DNA of 37,873 bases from Branchiostoma floridae (Eukaryota; Chordata; Leptocardii; Amphioxiformes; Branchiostomatidae), in NCBI RefSeq assembly GCF_000003815.2, contig NC_049985.1, positions 18,070,988-18,108,860 on the forward strand, in the 5' to 3' direction. A program made the translations under genes and the position numbers. Every line of letters begins with the position of its first letter. Within the stretch, counting starts at the first letter, position 1. The notes beneath the pieces are model-generated. The model had not been told where the DNA came from. It did no database searches and was given only the letters and a program-made list of their open reading frames with translations. Below, piece by piece: positions 10,353-19,672 of the stretch.

Positions 10353-10463
10353 CCTCGCTGGGTGTGGTAAGGCTCGGCATAGACTCGCTGGTCCTGCTGC
10401 CGGTTGAACTCTCGGACGAACTGAAAGTGGTGACACTGTTGTCATCACTGTCGCTGTCACTAT
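10353..10463 (-). CDS. Unidentified acidic protein, penultimate exon
   Basis: 111 nt (37 codons), phase 1 at both ends, between TTTTTCAG and GAGG|GTAAGT. It begins with the same DSDSDSDDNS as the last exon and ends with STGSRTSESMPSLTTPSE, similar to the end of the exon before it. The flanking introns are also near-identical, so an exon-intron unit of about 250 bp was tandemly duplicated. Confidence 0.6.
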
Positions 10464-10595
10464 CTGAAAAACAATTAAAAAGAAAAGAAAAACGAACGTA
10501 TTACAACCACATTTAAAGGAGAAAGAACATTAAGATGATAGAATCAATTAAAAAAAAAAAAAAAAAAAGAACAAAGACAAAATATGAAAACTTAC

Positions 10596-10916
10596 CCTCG
10601 CTGGTTGTGACAAGACCCAGCATCGATCCACTGGTCCTGTTGCCGGTCGAACTGCGGACACGCGGCTGAACCACTGCCACGGTGTCCTGCTGGTTTGAGT
10701 TTCCCGCCACGGGCGCCACGTGGTCGGTGTCCTGCTGGTTTGAGTTTCCCGCCACGGGCGCCACGTGGTTGGTGTCCTGCTGGTTTGAGTTTCCCGCCAC
10801 GGGCGCCACGTGGTCGGTGTCCTGCTGGTTTGAGTTTCCCGCCACGGGCGCCACGTGGTCGGTGTCAGACTGGGCTGGGCTGGCCGGGCTTTGTGCCTCG
10901 GGCGTGGGGAGGATGT
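10596..10916 (-). CDS. Unidentified acidic protein, repeat-bearing exon
   Basis: 321 nt, phase 1 at both ends. It follows CTTTTTAG and ends at GAGG|GTAAGT. It encodes a Pro/Ser-rich linker, then four tandem 15-residue repeats DHVAPVAGNSNQQDT (one copy with N for D), then STGNRTSGSMLGLVTTSE. This region is probably disordered. The complementary strand is open through the repeats only because the period is 45 bp. Confidence 0.6.
10681..10860 (-). repeat. 45-bp coding minisatellite, four copies
   Basis: Four almost identical 45-bp units inside the exon, with one or two substitutions between copies, so the expansion is recent. The unit keeps the frame. Confidence 0.9.
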
Positions 10917-11152
10917 CTAAAAAGAAACATAATGTATGTTTGATTAGGATTTCAAAATTCAAAACAACAGAATGTTGCACTAGAGCAGTTAACAATTTGA
11001 GAGTATATCCACATTTAAAATGGCAGAATGTAGTACAAGAGCAGTTAACAGTTTGAAAAAAAAAAAAAAGAAGAAGAAAAAAGTATATATTATATATTAC
11101 ATTTCATATATGAAAAATAAATTTCAAAAAGTACGTAGGAAAGCCATGTTAC

Positions 11153-11263
11153 CATCATAGAGCCAGAGCATGTGGAAACTGTCGTCAGCCCAAGCTGACA
11201 CCAAAGGGTCCATGTGTCGCTGAAGAGGCGCTAGCCTTGCAGCCACTTCACGCGGGGTCACGT
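11153..11263 (-). CDS. Unidentified protein, exon with VTPREVAARLAPL
   Basis: 111 nt, phase 1 at both ends, between TTCTTCAG and GATG|GTAACA. It encodes VTPREVAARLAPLQRHMDP and then VSAWADDSFHMLWLYD, an alpha-helical, non-repetitive part. Not assigned to a family. Confidence 0.55.
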
Positions 11264-11391
11264 CTGAAGAAAAACAGAAAGAAAGAGTAAATTCATGATA
11301 GGTTGTTTGAGGATAAGTATACAAGTATACACATGTACAAACAACGACAAAAAAAAACAAACAACAACAACAACAACAGAATGATACTTAC

Positions 11392-11502
11392 ATCTTTCCC
11401 ACAACGATCTCATGAAGAGAACCCACAGTCGTCTTCTGTAGAGAATATTCTCTCCAGGATTCAGGGCTTCTCTCAAGAAGCTCTGGGAGGCGTGTTCCAG
11501 TT
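11392..11502 (-). CDS. Unidentified protein, exon with LRRR/LWVLFMRSLWER
   Basis: 111 nt, phase 1 at both ends, between CTATATAG and AGAT|GTAAGT. The translation contains LEHASQSFLREALNPG and then YRRRLWVLFMRSLWER, an aromatic-rich amphipathic helix. Other frames through this exon are shadows. Confidence 0.55.
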
Positions 11503-11631
11503 CTATATAGAATCAAAAAGAAAAACAACAGATTCTCAGATATAGAATTAAAACAAAAATAAAAGCACACAGTCTTGTAAATCTAAGAGTAATAGTGACA
11601 ATAGTAATACTGTGTTAGAAAAACGACTTAC

Positions 11632-11748
11632 GCATATCTGTGTCCAGCTGCGCCTGAGCCATGTTGATACAGTCCTGTTTCTCCTGCAACAAACTGGGCT
11701 TCTGACGATCTCTGAGTTCTTGTAAAGTCTTAAAGTGGATGGAAGACC
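11632..11748 (-). CDS. Unidentified protein, first visible exon (start not found)
   Basis: It ends at TATGC|GTAAGT in phase 1. A possible acceptor AATAG at 11750-11749 would again give phase 1. The translation is helical and charged: SSIHFKTLQELRDRQKPS, then LLQEKQDCINMAQAQLDTDM. No ATG fits as a start upstream in this exon, so either a 5' exon lies between here and about 12.6 kb, or the in-frame internal methionine is used. The consistent intron phases are the main support that these six exons form one gene. Confidence 0.45.
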
Positions 11749-12169
11749 CTATTCTTTTGTTTGGTAGATGGTCAAAAGGTCGTCGTGCATCAATGGACAA
11801 TGCCTTTTGTCCTTCTATCTATCCTTGCCGGACTAGATGAATGGACAGTCCGTACCGGCTATTGTCACGGCTTGGGTCATGAATATTCTACTGCGCATGT
11901 TTTTCTCCTAGTGGAGACATGTTTTTATCTGAGTAGAAACCTCAAATATTTTAGAAAAAAAAATAAAAAATAGGTTTAAGATGTACAGATGCACAGTGAA
12001 TAAATACGTATATATTTTATTAGGTTAGGATCTGGTGTTTGCGACAAGAGTTTGTGTCTATGTGGTTCAGTGTTTTAGCTAGCTTTTATCTTACAACAAG
12101 TCGTTCATTATCATGTGAAAAAGTTTTGTAACAGAACGATAAGCATTGCTAAAAGCCAACATGTGATGG

Positions 12170-12600
12170 TGAAATCTTTTGCATATCATGACATGCGCAG
12201 TAAATAGTTGGCGTTGATTGGTTGCAATATAAACTTCACACGTGATAGCTACCGCACGTGATGTTTTACCAATTAGAAAGCTAAGTATGGTTACAACACC
12301 CAGAATGCATCGTGAGGGGGGAGTTTTTTGCATATTGTGACATGCGCAGTAAATAGTTGGCGTTGATTGGTTGCCCTATAGACTTGACACGTGATAGCTA
12401 CCGCACGTGATGTTTTACCAATTAGAAAGCTAAGTATAGTTACAACACCCAGAATGCATTAGGAGAGGTGTACTTTTTTGCATATCGTGACATGCGCACT
12501 GGAATAGTTAGCGCTGATTGGTAAAAAACCCACGTGCAATAACAATCACGTGGTTGTCTTGTACGGTATCCAATCAGCTGTCGAGTCATGTGTATAAAAG
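12170..12600 (+). promoter_or_regulatory. Repeat promoter/enhancer between the divergent genes
   Basis: Three units of about 150 bp, marked by TTTTGCATAT near 12177, 12326 and 12476. Each has GACATGCGCA, GATTGGTTG (an inverted CCAAT box) and, in the first two, ACACGTGATAGCTACCGCACGTGAT with two E-box-like CACGTG sites. The third unit runs into CACGTG (12531-12536, 12547-12552), CCAAT (12570-12574) and the TATA box. This looks like a strong RNA polymerase II promoter for the polymerase gene and may also serve the leftward gene. Confidence 0.65.
12593..12600 (+). promoter_or_regulatory. TATA box of the polymerase gene
   Basis: TATAAAAG lies 55 bp before the first in-frame ATG (12655), with CCAAT and CACGTG boxes just upstream. 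This puts a start site near 12625. Confidence 0.7.
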
Positions 12601-12654
12601 CCAGGCTTGCTAAGCGCGCTTTTAGTGTACGTTGGTGATGCAAAAAGGGTTGAC

Positions 12655-12830
12655 ATGGAAACAAATGACGATGGTCAGAAGGAAGGGCGTATCACTGTTT
12701 TATCAAGACGTCAAAGGGAGCTTCAGAATCAGCATGGTGCTGGCTCTAGCAGAAATGAAGAGATGCATGACCAAGCAGGAACTTCACGCAAAAGACCATT
12801 ATCACCTGTTACAAAACCACACAGTAAACG
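12655..12830 (+). CDS. Virus-like DNA polymerase B, putative first exon
   Basis: ATG at 12655 is followed by 58 codons of a polar, basic sequence (ETNDDGQKEGRITVLSRRQ; later TSRKRPLSPVTKPHSKR, which resembles a nuclear localisation signal). The exon ends at AACG|GTGAGT in phase 2. The acceptor TCATCACAG at 13309 continues in the right phase into the polymerase frame. The TATA box upstream and the matching phases support a spliced transcript. An alternative is that the polymerase starts within 12975-13400 without splicing, but that upstream frame is mostly repeat. Confidence 0.6.
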
Positions 12831-13009
12831 GTGAGTACTCATTTATTTTTTATCTGTTAATTGTCTATGTCTAGATTGTAAGACATGTTTAAGTGTTCTT
12901 GTTTTTTGTTACTCTAGAAAGTATGTATAGATTGATATGAAAAGAAAATTTAGTGAACATAGCGACATGCATTTGTGCCTTATTATGTCAAAAACTGTAT
13001 CCTTTCACT

Positions 13010-13240
13010 ACCTTATACAATTTTGCCTAACTATACATCAAAGCGCCTCCTATCGAAGATTGTGTGGTGTGCACCTGTGTTTTGCCAAACTACGTTACAT
13101 CTTGTCATTTTGCCTAACTGTACACCAAAGCGCCCCCTATCCATCCGTGTGCAGTGTGCACCTGTGTTTTGCCTAACTGATACAATTTCACTAACTATGA
13201 GGGCGCTCTCTTATAGAGCCATGTCTCGTGTTTTCTATCT
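13010..13240. repeat. Repeat cluster in the polymerase intron, inverted to 9555-9745
   Basis: Two to three units with GCCTAACTGTACACCAAAGC, CGCCCCCTATCCATC and CACCTGTGTTTTGCCTAACT are the reverse complement of the units at 9555-9745. The cluster lies inside the putative intron 12831-13309. Confidence 0.75.
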
Positions 13241-13309
13241 ATTTTTTTTTCTCTTTAAAATTTATCAGGCTTTTAAAGTCTCTCCTTGCGTTTTATTTGT
13301 TCATCACAG

Positions 13310-14207
13310 TACGGCGTCAGAATCTGAGCTGAGTTCAGTTGAGGTGTCTGTAGGAGAAGGAAGCATGGATATACCAAGTAGAGAAGATGAAAGAGAAGAC
13401 GATAGACATAGTGTTGAAGAGCAGAGTCTTGATGATGATGATGATGATAGCGGTGCTGATCCTGGATCATTATTCAAGATTAGAGAAATCCGTCAGAGGC
13501 GTGTACAGAAGTTCAACACCAACCAAGTAACCATGACAGCAATACCCAACTATCAAGTAGACCTATCAGAACATGACACAATTATGCAGTTCTTGAACGG
13601 TATGTTTGAATCTATGATTCATCATGTAGATAAAGAGCTAAAAGATGATGACAAAATGCGACTTGTACTGAACTCAGACAGATTAGATCGTCCGGTCAGC
13701 ACAAAAATGGTGAACAGGTCAGAAATGGAACCTGAGCTTCTTTTAGGCGAACTTGAACGTACTTTACAATCTCACAAAGATTTTGTAATTGATGACTCGT
13801 TTTTCGTGGACTTGCTTACGGTACAGTTTCCAGAGAAAGGAAGTGGACGTTGGAGGTTCTTTTGTAATATCGAAAAGTTTGTTCAGAACAAACAGTGCAT
13901 CATTCAGATCAAGAATAGGGACGACCTCTGCTGCGGTAGAGCACTTGTCGTAGCCATGAACTACTTGCAGAAAAACGACCCCAATGTCAGATGGAACAGC
14001 ATACGTCAAGGTTGTAAACTACAGACTGTTTTGGCGCAGGAATTGTACCAATCAGCAGAAGTACCACAAGGACCTTGTGGCTTACCAGAAATTCAGAAAT
14101 TCCAGGAACATCTAACGGATTACCAGATCATTGTTGTGTCGGCCAAGGAATTGAACGAAGTGGTGTTCAAGGGTCCACACCATGAACAAAAATTAATCCT
14201 GTATTAA
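13310..14207 (+). pseudogene. Adintovirus/Polinton-type DNA polymerase B, N-terminal part (frame-broken)
   Basis: After the splice acceptor the frame encodes an acidic segment with a run of Asp and a basic patch (IREIRQRRVQKF), followed by a globular domain ending at TAA 14205-14207. The globular part contains DLCCGRALVVAMNYL, which resembles the D-x-x-C-x-RAL motif that precedes polymerase B in many Polinton and adintovirus proteins and has been compared with OTU-type cysteine proteases. That comparison is from memory. The frame breaks within 14186-14207: the downstream frame is open from 14186, so a single small indel separates the two parts. The protein context continues on both sides, so this is a recent break or an assembly error. 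No joined sequence is given. Confidence 0.7.
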
Positions 14208-17200
14208 TAGATGAACACTATCATGTCATAACGAGCATGCCATCATTTATGGAACGAACGTACTTCTGTTGGTCGTGTAACAAAGGTTATAACGATCGAA
14301 AATGTCACAAATGCGAGGAAGTGTGCAGATTATGTCAAGTACTGGGTTGTCTGTCTTGTAATGAATGGACATTTTGTGAAGACTGTAACAGAAATTTTCA
14401 ATCGCAACAGTGCTATGACAATCACAAGTTAGTATCTAGAGGAGGAAACAGTGTATGCAATAAGAAGGTCAGGTGTAACACTTGTTTGAAAGTTCACCGA
14501 CGTGACGTCAACCACGAATGTTTTACTAGAGAATGCCGACACTGTCACAAGAATGTTCAAAGCGACCATTTGTGTTACCTACAGAAGATCAAACGCAAAA
14601 AGAAACGTGAAGAAAATGACCTAAACGAGGCCATTGGTAAGGAGTATGAACGTAGGGAAGTGGTCATCAATAATGATCCAAGAGTGCTTGAAGAAGATCA
14701 CCGAAATGGCCGACTGCGATATGTAAAACTTGACAATGGTGAACAAGTGTCTGCGATCATTATAGACACAGAGGACGATTTCCAAAGACATTTTGGAATG
14801 CGTGCTGGAAAGAATAAAAAGAAAGACAGTGTCTCAAAAAGAGATGCAAGGAAGGAGGCCAGGGACAAGGAGAATGGTGATTCTGACGACGACGACGATG
14901 ATGATAAATATGAAGATGAACCAAACGTAGTCTATACATTTGACCTAGAAACAGAACAGTCCAGCGCTGACGGAACACACCACGTGATATGTGCTGTGGT
15001 CAAGAACGAGCTGGATCCAGGTGTCATCATTTTCAGAGGACCCGACACCTGTAACCTCTTTTGCCGATGGTTGTTTGACGAAAGCCACGAAGGCAGCTCA
15101 TTCATTGCACACAATCTTCGCTCTTTTGACTCTTACTTCATTATCAAATATTTGATTGACAATGCCGTGACACCTGATATCATTTACAACGGTGCAAAGG
15201 TCATGTCCTTACAAATACCACGCCTAAGAATAAAATTTTTGGACAGTCTAAATTTTTTACAAATGCCTCTTGCTAGTTTTCCAGCTGCCTTTGATTTTGC
15301 AGACATCACTAAAGGCGTCTTCCCTCACTTGTTTTCTTCTTTGGAGAATCTTACGTATTCAGGTTCAATGCCAGGTCTCGAATTCTTTGATGTTGAAAAC
15401 ATGATGCCCAAAAAGCGCCAGCAATGTATGACGTTCCATGCCGAGAAAGTAGCAGAGGGTTACGTGTTTGATTTCATGCATGAAATGACGAAATACTGCG
15501 TCACAGATGTCCTCGTTCTGGAAAGAGGACTATTGGCTTTCCGTGACATTTTTGGACAAGCTTGCAAAGGGATCGACCCCATCGCTAAATCACTCACGAT
15601 AGCATCGGCTTGTAACTTGGTCTATCGTACACTTTTCCTGAAACCAGACACGATTGGAATAATACCTAACGGAGGATATCGTCAGTATGAACTGTACAGT
15701 AAGGAGGCCCTAGACTGGCTTAACTTCGTAGCTTTTCGCGACAACTTAGTCCTCCAACATGTCCACAACGGCGGAGAAAAAAGAGTGTGTGGAAGGAAGA
15801 TTGACGGATTTTGCGAAGAAACCAACACAGTGTACGAATATAACGGTTGCTTCTACCATGGCTGCCAGACATGTTTCAAACCACACACAAAGAATCCTGT
15901 GAACGACACCATCATGATTGAACTGTATGCAGACACCATGCGAAAGAAATCAATGATCCAGAGGGCCGGATATGCCTACGTTGAGATGTGGTCTCACGAG
16001 TTTGAGAAAATCAAAGAGAACGACCCCTGCTATGCTCACTACCGACAACAGTGTCCACCTGTAAACATGACTCCAGCGGAGCGTGATAATATAACACCTC
16101 TACGGGTGAGAGATGCTTTTTTCGGTGGGAGAACAAACGCTACTCAATTGTACAGCAAAGCAGACATCTCTGCTGGAGAGTCTATTGAATATTGTGATTT
16201 TACAAGCCTGTATCCGTCCGTAAACAAATACGGAGAGTACCCCGAAGGTCATCCCGAGCTGGTTCATGATCAGTTTAAAGATTTAAGTGAATACTTTGGG
16301 GTTGTCAAGTGTAAGGTATTAGCTCCTCGTAAATTGTACCATCCAGTGTTACCCTCGCATGCCGGAACGAAACTTATGTTTTATCTATGTCATGAGTGTG
16401 CCACTACTCGCCAACAGACACCATGCCTTCACTCCGATGATGAACGTGCATTCGTAGGCACATGGGCTTCCATCGAGTTGAACCTAGCTGTAGAACACGG
16501 ATACAAAATCTTACAAATTTACGAGGTGCATCATTTCAAAAGCAGATCTACAATACTGTTTCGCGACTACATTGACACGTTCCTAAAGCTGAAACAAGAG
16601 GCAAGTGGATGGCCACAGTGGGTTTTGAATGCACCTGATCGACTGGCTGCTGAGGAACAATACATTAGAGAGTACGAAATCAACGAGGGTATCAAGTTGG
16701 ATCGAGACAGAATCGCCGTTAATAAGGGCATGCGGAGCGTAGCAAAGTTCATGCTGAACAGCTTTTGGGGGAAATTCGGACAGCGTAATAACTTTCCCAA
16801 GACTGAATTCATTACCTCACCTGCCAAATACTTCGAACTGTTGGGTTCAACTGACTTTGACATTCACAATGTTAATGTTGTCACTGAAGACGTTATAGAA
16901 GTAGCATATACTAGCAGAGAAGAGCTGATTCAGGAGGCCTCCAACACCAACCTGTACGTGGCCATTTTCACCACTGCCATGGCACGTATCAAGTTGTACA
17001 AATGTTTGTCACAGCTAGGACAATCTGTATTGTATTATGATACAGATTCAATAATTTACAAGTCAAACGGACAGAATAAGCTGCCCTGCGGAGATTACCT
17101 TGGACAGCTCACAAATGAAGCTCAAGGTCAAGGTGGATTCCTCACTGAATTTGCCAGTGGTGGACCTAAAAACTACAGTTACATCACCGCAGATGGTTCG

Positions 17201-17446
17201 TGTGTCACGAAAATTAGAGGGTTTTCTCTCAACGTTAAGAATCAGAAATTGATCAACTTCCCTGTCATGAAGGCTATGGTGTTGAACAGAAGCACAGACT
17301 GTATTGACATTGTGGATGAACACAAAATCACCCGTGACAAGAAGACCAAGAAAATCGTCAGTAAACGTCAAGTCAAAAAGTACAGATTGGTTTATGACAA
17401 AAGAGTGATTCAGGAAGACTTCAATACATTGCCTTATGGTTATTAG
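14186..17446 (+). pseudogene. polB: Adintovirus/Polinton-type protein-primed DNA polymerase B, main part
   Basis: The frame is open from 14186; its first ATG is at 14237 (1069 residues from there). The order of parts, counting from that ATG, is: Cys/His-rich zinc-binding region (about 8-115), acidic linker (about 195-230), then a 3'-5' exonuclease with FDLETE near 235, NLRSFD near 290 and YCVTDVLVL near 420. A nuclease-like insert EYNGCFYHGC is near 533. Polymerase motif A (DFTSLYPS) is near 653, motif B (NSFWGKFG) near 838, motif C (YYDTDS) near 932 and KIRGF near 991. All expected catalytic residues are present, so the domain itself is intact and lacks only its link to the N-terminal part. 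It would copy a linear genome with a protein primer. It is followed by AATAAA and then the packaging ATPase. Confidence 0.93.
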
Positions 17447-17478
17447 ATTGTCATTGTCTGTATATATGTATGCATGTA

Positions 17479-17484
17479 AATAAA
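17479..17484 (+). terminator. Poly(A) signal after polB
   Basis: AATAAA 33 bp after the polB stop. Confidence 0.6.
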
Positions 17485-17605
17485 ATGTTGAGCTGATATG
17501 ACACTTTGCTGTTTGTCATTTGTTCAGTAATGATCCAAGTGAAGATCAGTTTAAGCCCGAGATGTGTTTGCGAGCTTAGTTATGAAGTGATATAAGTATT
17601 GATGA

Positions 17606-18281
17606 ATGCACAATAGCGAGTCATTTGTAAGTATGGATGCGAGAATAAAACATCCCTGTCGAATGGTTCTAGCGGGCTGTTCTGGGTCCGGGAAATCTTA
17701 TTTTGCTCAAAAACTACTGACCACGGGAGCTAGCTGGCTTGACCCAGGGCCCTTTGAACACGTGGTGTGGATTTACTCAGAGTATCAGGACAAGCTCCAC
17801 CGCGAGCTGAGTTCGAAACTTGGTTCACAGGTTCAAGTTTGTAGAAGGCCTTCCCAACAATTGGAATGACGTCATTAAGCCGTCATGCCGCAACGCGCTC
17901 GTGATTGATGATCTCATGATTGAGTCGGCCAAGGACACGGATCAACGAGTTACGAAATTGTTTACCCGAGCCAGCCGTCATCGTGACTTGTCAGTGATTT
18001 TTCTCGTTCAGAATTTGTTCTTCCAAGGCCTAAGAACCATTTCTTTGAACTCCAGTTACATCGTCCTGTTCAAATCGCCAAGGGATCAAAGCATGATCAC
18101 CACGTTAGCTCGACAAATGTACCCAGGGCATAGTAAATTTCTTCGCGAATGTTACGAAGACGCCGTGAATAAGACGACCTATGGACATCTCTTCCTTGAC
18201 CTCCATCCCGAAACGCCCCAGGACCTGCGCGTGAGAACCAACATGTTGACGTCACAACCCCATGTGTACCTGAGAAAGTGA
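17606..18281 (+). pseudogene. A32/FtsK-type genome-packaging ATPase (frame-broken)
   Basis: Two overlapping frames cover one protein. Frame one (17606-17869; ATG at 17606 or the better 17633) has the Walker A motif GCSGSGKS at about 17674-17697. Frame two (17820-18281) has the Walker B motif ALVIDDLM near 17895-17918, then ASRHRDLSVIFLVQN, the sensor-like segment typical of viral packaging ATPases. One indel in the overlap 17820-17869 breaks it. The family pumps DNA into the capsid. The total of about 220 residues is normal for adintoviruses and Polintons. The stop is followed closely by the next gene. Confidence 0.85.
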
Positions 18282-18325
18282 TAAAACCCTCCGATCACTC
18301 ACACCGAGGTCTCATTTTGCCGAAG

Positions 18326-18661
18326 ATGTCGAAGAGGTTACACCGCAACGCTGACTGTCTCAGGGTGTTGAGCAAGGCCAACCCCAAATTGCGAAAGGCC
18401 ATTCTATCGTCTGCCCCTAACGATCTCTTGAAATCGATTTGTGACTGTACACACAACGTCTTGAAGGGCAACGTTCGTCTCACACCGACCCAGAAGAAAG
18501 GCCTGGCTCGGCACAAAGCTACTCTGCGCCAGCTTGGCGATAAGAAGGTTCCCCTGACCAAGAAAAGACAGACGTTGATCCAGAAGGGTGGGTTCCTGTC
18601 TCTTCTACTCAGTCCTATTATTTCTGCAATTAGTTCCTTATTTGGAGGTGGACGGAAGTAA
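18326..18661 (+). CDS. Small basic/hydrophobic virion protein (adenovirus pX-like)
   Basis: 111 residues from ATG 18326 (MSKRLHRNADCLRVL). The frame opens earlier, overlapping the ATPase stop, but the ATG is the better start. The N-terminal two thirds are helical and basic (QKKGLARHKATLRQLGDKK). The C-terminus is glycine-rich and hydrophobic (KGGFLSLLLSPIISAISSL, then FGGGRK), like a membrane-active peptide. This short gene lies beside the ATPase and capsid genes in many Polinton and adintovirus relatives; in adintoviruses it has been compared with adenovirus core protein X. The function is inferred, not shown. The frame is intact. Confidence 0.75.
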   Translation: MSKRLHRNADCLRVLSKANPKLRKAILSSAPNDLLKSICDCTHNVLKGNVRLTPTQKKGLARHKATLRQLGDKKVPLTKKRQTLIQKGGFLSLLLSPIISAISSLFGGGRK

Positions 18662-18676
18662 CGCAGCTCTGTCGTC

Positions 18677-19501
18677 ATGGAACACAGCAGAAAGATGGCA
18701 CTCGTGCCACAAGAATTACTATCAACGATTCAGGCTAAACAACAAGAACAGACGTCTCCCCTGGTCAAGACCGCCGTTACCTTGGACGAGGAGATGAAGT
18801 CGGTGATGGAACGACCCGATCTCCCAGATGATGAGAAAGCGACCTTGTACCAACAACTCTTACAGCGTTATTTGACGTACAGAGATAAGCGTCGCACAGA
18901 GCCAGTCACGGTCAGGGTGTTGTCCTCGGCGTCACCTACTTCTGCCACTAACACAGTTACTACGGACACCAATAAGGATGAAAAATCTCCCAGTACCCTC
19001 GCATCCAGTGGTAAAGAAGATCAGAGCATACTGGAAGCCTTCCCCAAGACCATGAAAGCTCGCGCACGACAGATGCTCAACGTCATCAAACACAAAGGTG
19101 GTGACATCATTGGATATAATAATCAGGGACAGTTACTCTACAACAAACAGGTAGTCCCAGGCTCAAATGTGTCCGACTTGATTAGAGACACTATACAAAG
19201 AAGGCAAGGGTTCAATCCCACCGGCTGGCAATCTTTTGCCAGGGGACTGGCACGCATCAATGCGCCGGAAGCCGCTATCAGGCACCCGACCCGGCTGTCC
19301 GTGATCCAACGTCACAAGAGTCGCGCTGCCCGTGGTGAGGATCTTTCTGCTGACGAAGAGTACGAAGACGTCATCCCAACACCTCAACCCAGACGACGTC
19401 GTGTTGTCGCTCAAAGACTCCATGGGAAGAAGCAGAAAGTTGGGCGTTCGAGCACTACTTCGTCTGCCAAACGGAGCTTCTCTGAAATGTCGTGGTCGTA
19501 A
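18677..19501 (+). CDS. Putative minor virion protein of the adintovirus/Polinton-like element
   Basis: 274 residues from ATG 18677, intact, 15 bp after the preceding stop. Residues about 1-80 form charged helices (YQQLLQRYLTYRDKRR). A Ser/Thr-rich linker follows to about 110. A conserved-looking block around 118-180 comes next (MKARARQMLNVIKHKG, then DIIGYNNQGQLLYN) and ends near GFNPTGW. The C-terminus is strongly basic (QPRRRRVVAQRLHGKKQK) and could bind DNA or act as a nuclear signal. The 'GGDIIGYNNQGQLLYN' type block is familiar from uncharacterised proteins next to Polinton ATPases. I do not assign an exact structural role; core/cement or minor capsid are possible. Confidence 0.65.
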   Translation: MEHSRKMALVPQELLSTIQAKQQEQTSPLVKTAVTLDEEMKSVMERPDLPDDEKATLYQQLLQRYLTYRDKRRTEPVTVRVLSSASPTSATNTVTTDTNKDEKSPSTLASSGKEDQSILEAFPKTMKARARQMLNVIKHKGGDIIGYNNQGQLLYNKQVVPGSNVSDLIRDTIQRRQGFNPTGWQSFARGLARINAPEAAIRHPTRLSVIQRHKSRAARGEDLSADEEYEDVIPTPQPRRRRVVAQRLHGKKQKVGRSSTTSSAKRSFSEMSWS

Positions 19502-19513
19502 TAGCTTTTAACA

Positions 19514-19523
19514 AATAAATAAA
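19514..19523 (+). terminator. Overlapping poly(A) signals for the rightward virion genes
   Basis: AATAAATAAA 13 bp after the stop of the minor virion protein gene. Confidence 0.6.
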
Positions 19524-19589
19524 GTTCGCCGTGATTCGGACACGGTTGTAGAGATTTACATATGGTTTCTGTTTTCCTTTCTATTATTT

Positions 19590-19630
19590 TTTCCTTGTGT
19601 ATGTGTATGTGTGTGTGTGTGTGTGTGAAG
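19590..19630. repeat. (GT)n microsatellite
   Basis: GT/GTAT run between the convergent gene blocks of the element. Confidence 0.9.
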
Positions 19631-19666
19631 AATAAGAGTCCATGACCATTATACATTTTCATAAGA

Positions 19667-19672
19667 TTTATT
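19667..19672 (-). terminator. Poly(A) signal for the leftward protease/capsid genes
   Basis: AATAAA on the minus strand, about 84 bp after the protease stop. The rightward and leftward blocks thus converge at about 19.5-19.7 kb. Confidence 0.55.

Noticed and set aside
10682-11056. Rightward frames with CWFEFPATGATW repeats
   Set aside because: Antisense of the 45-bp coding minisatellite. The leftward reading has splice sites, matching phases and ordinary composition.
10108-11748. Polinton integrase as an identity for the leftward spliced gene
   Set aside because: No HHCC zinc finger and no DDE-type spacing is visible in any exon; the composition is acidic and repetitive.
12091-12664. Leftward frames of 74-80 residues in the divergent promoter
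   Set aside because: They run through the 150-bp regulatory repeats, repeat themselves and show no domain.
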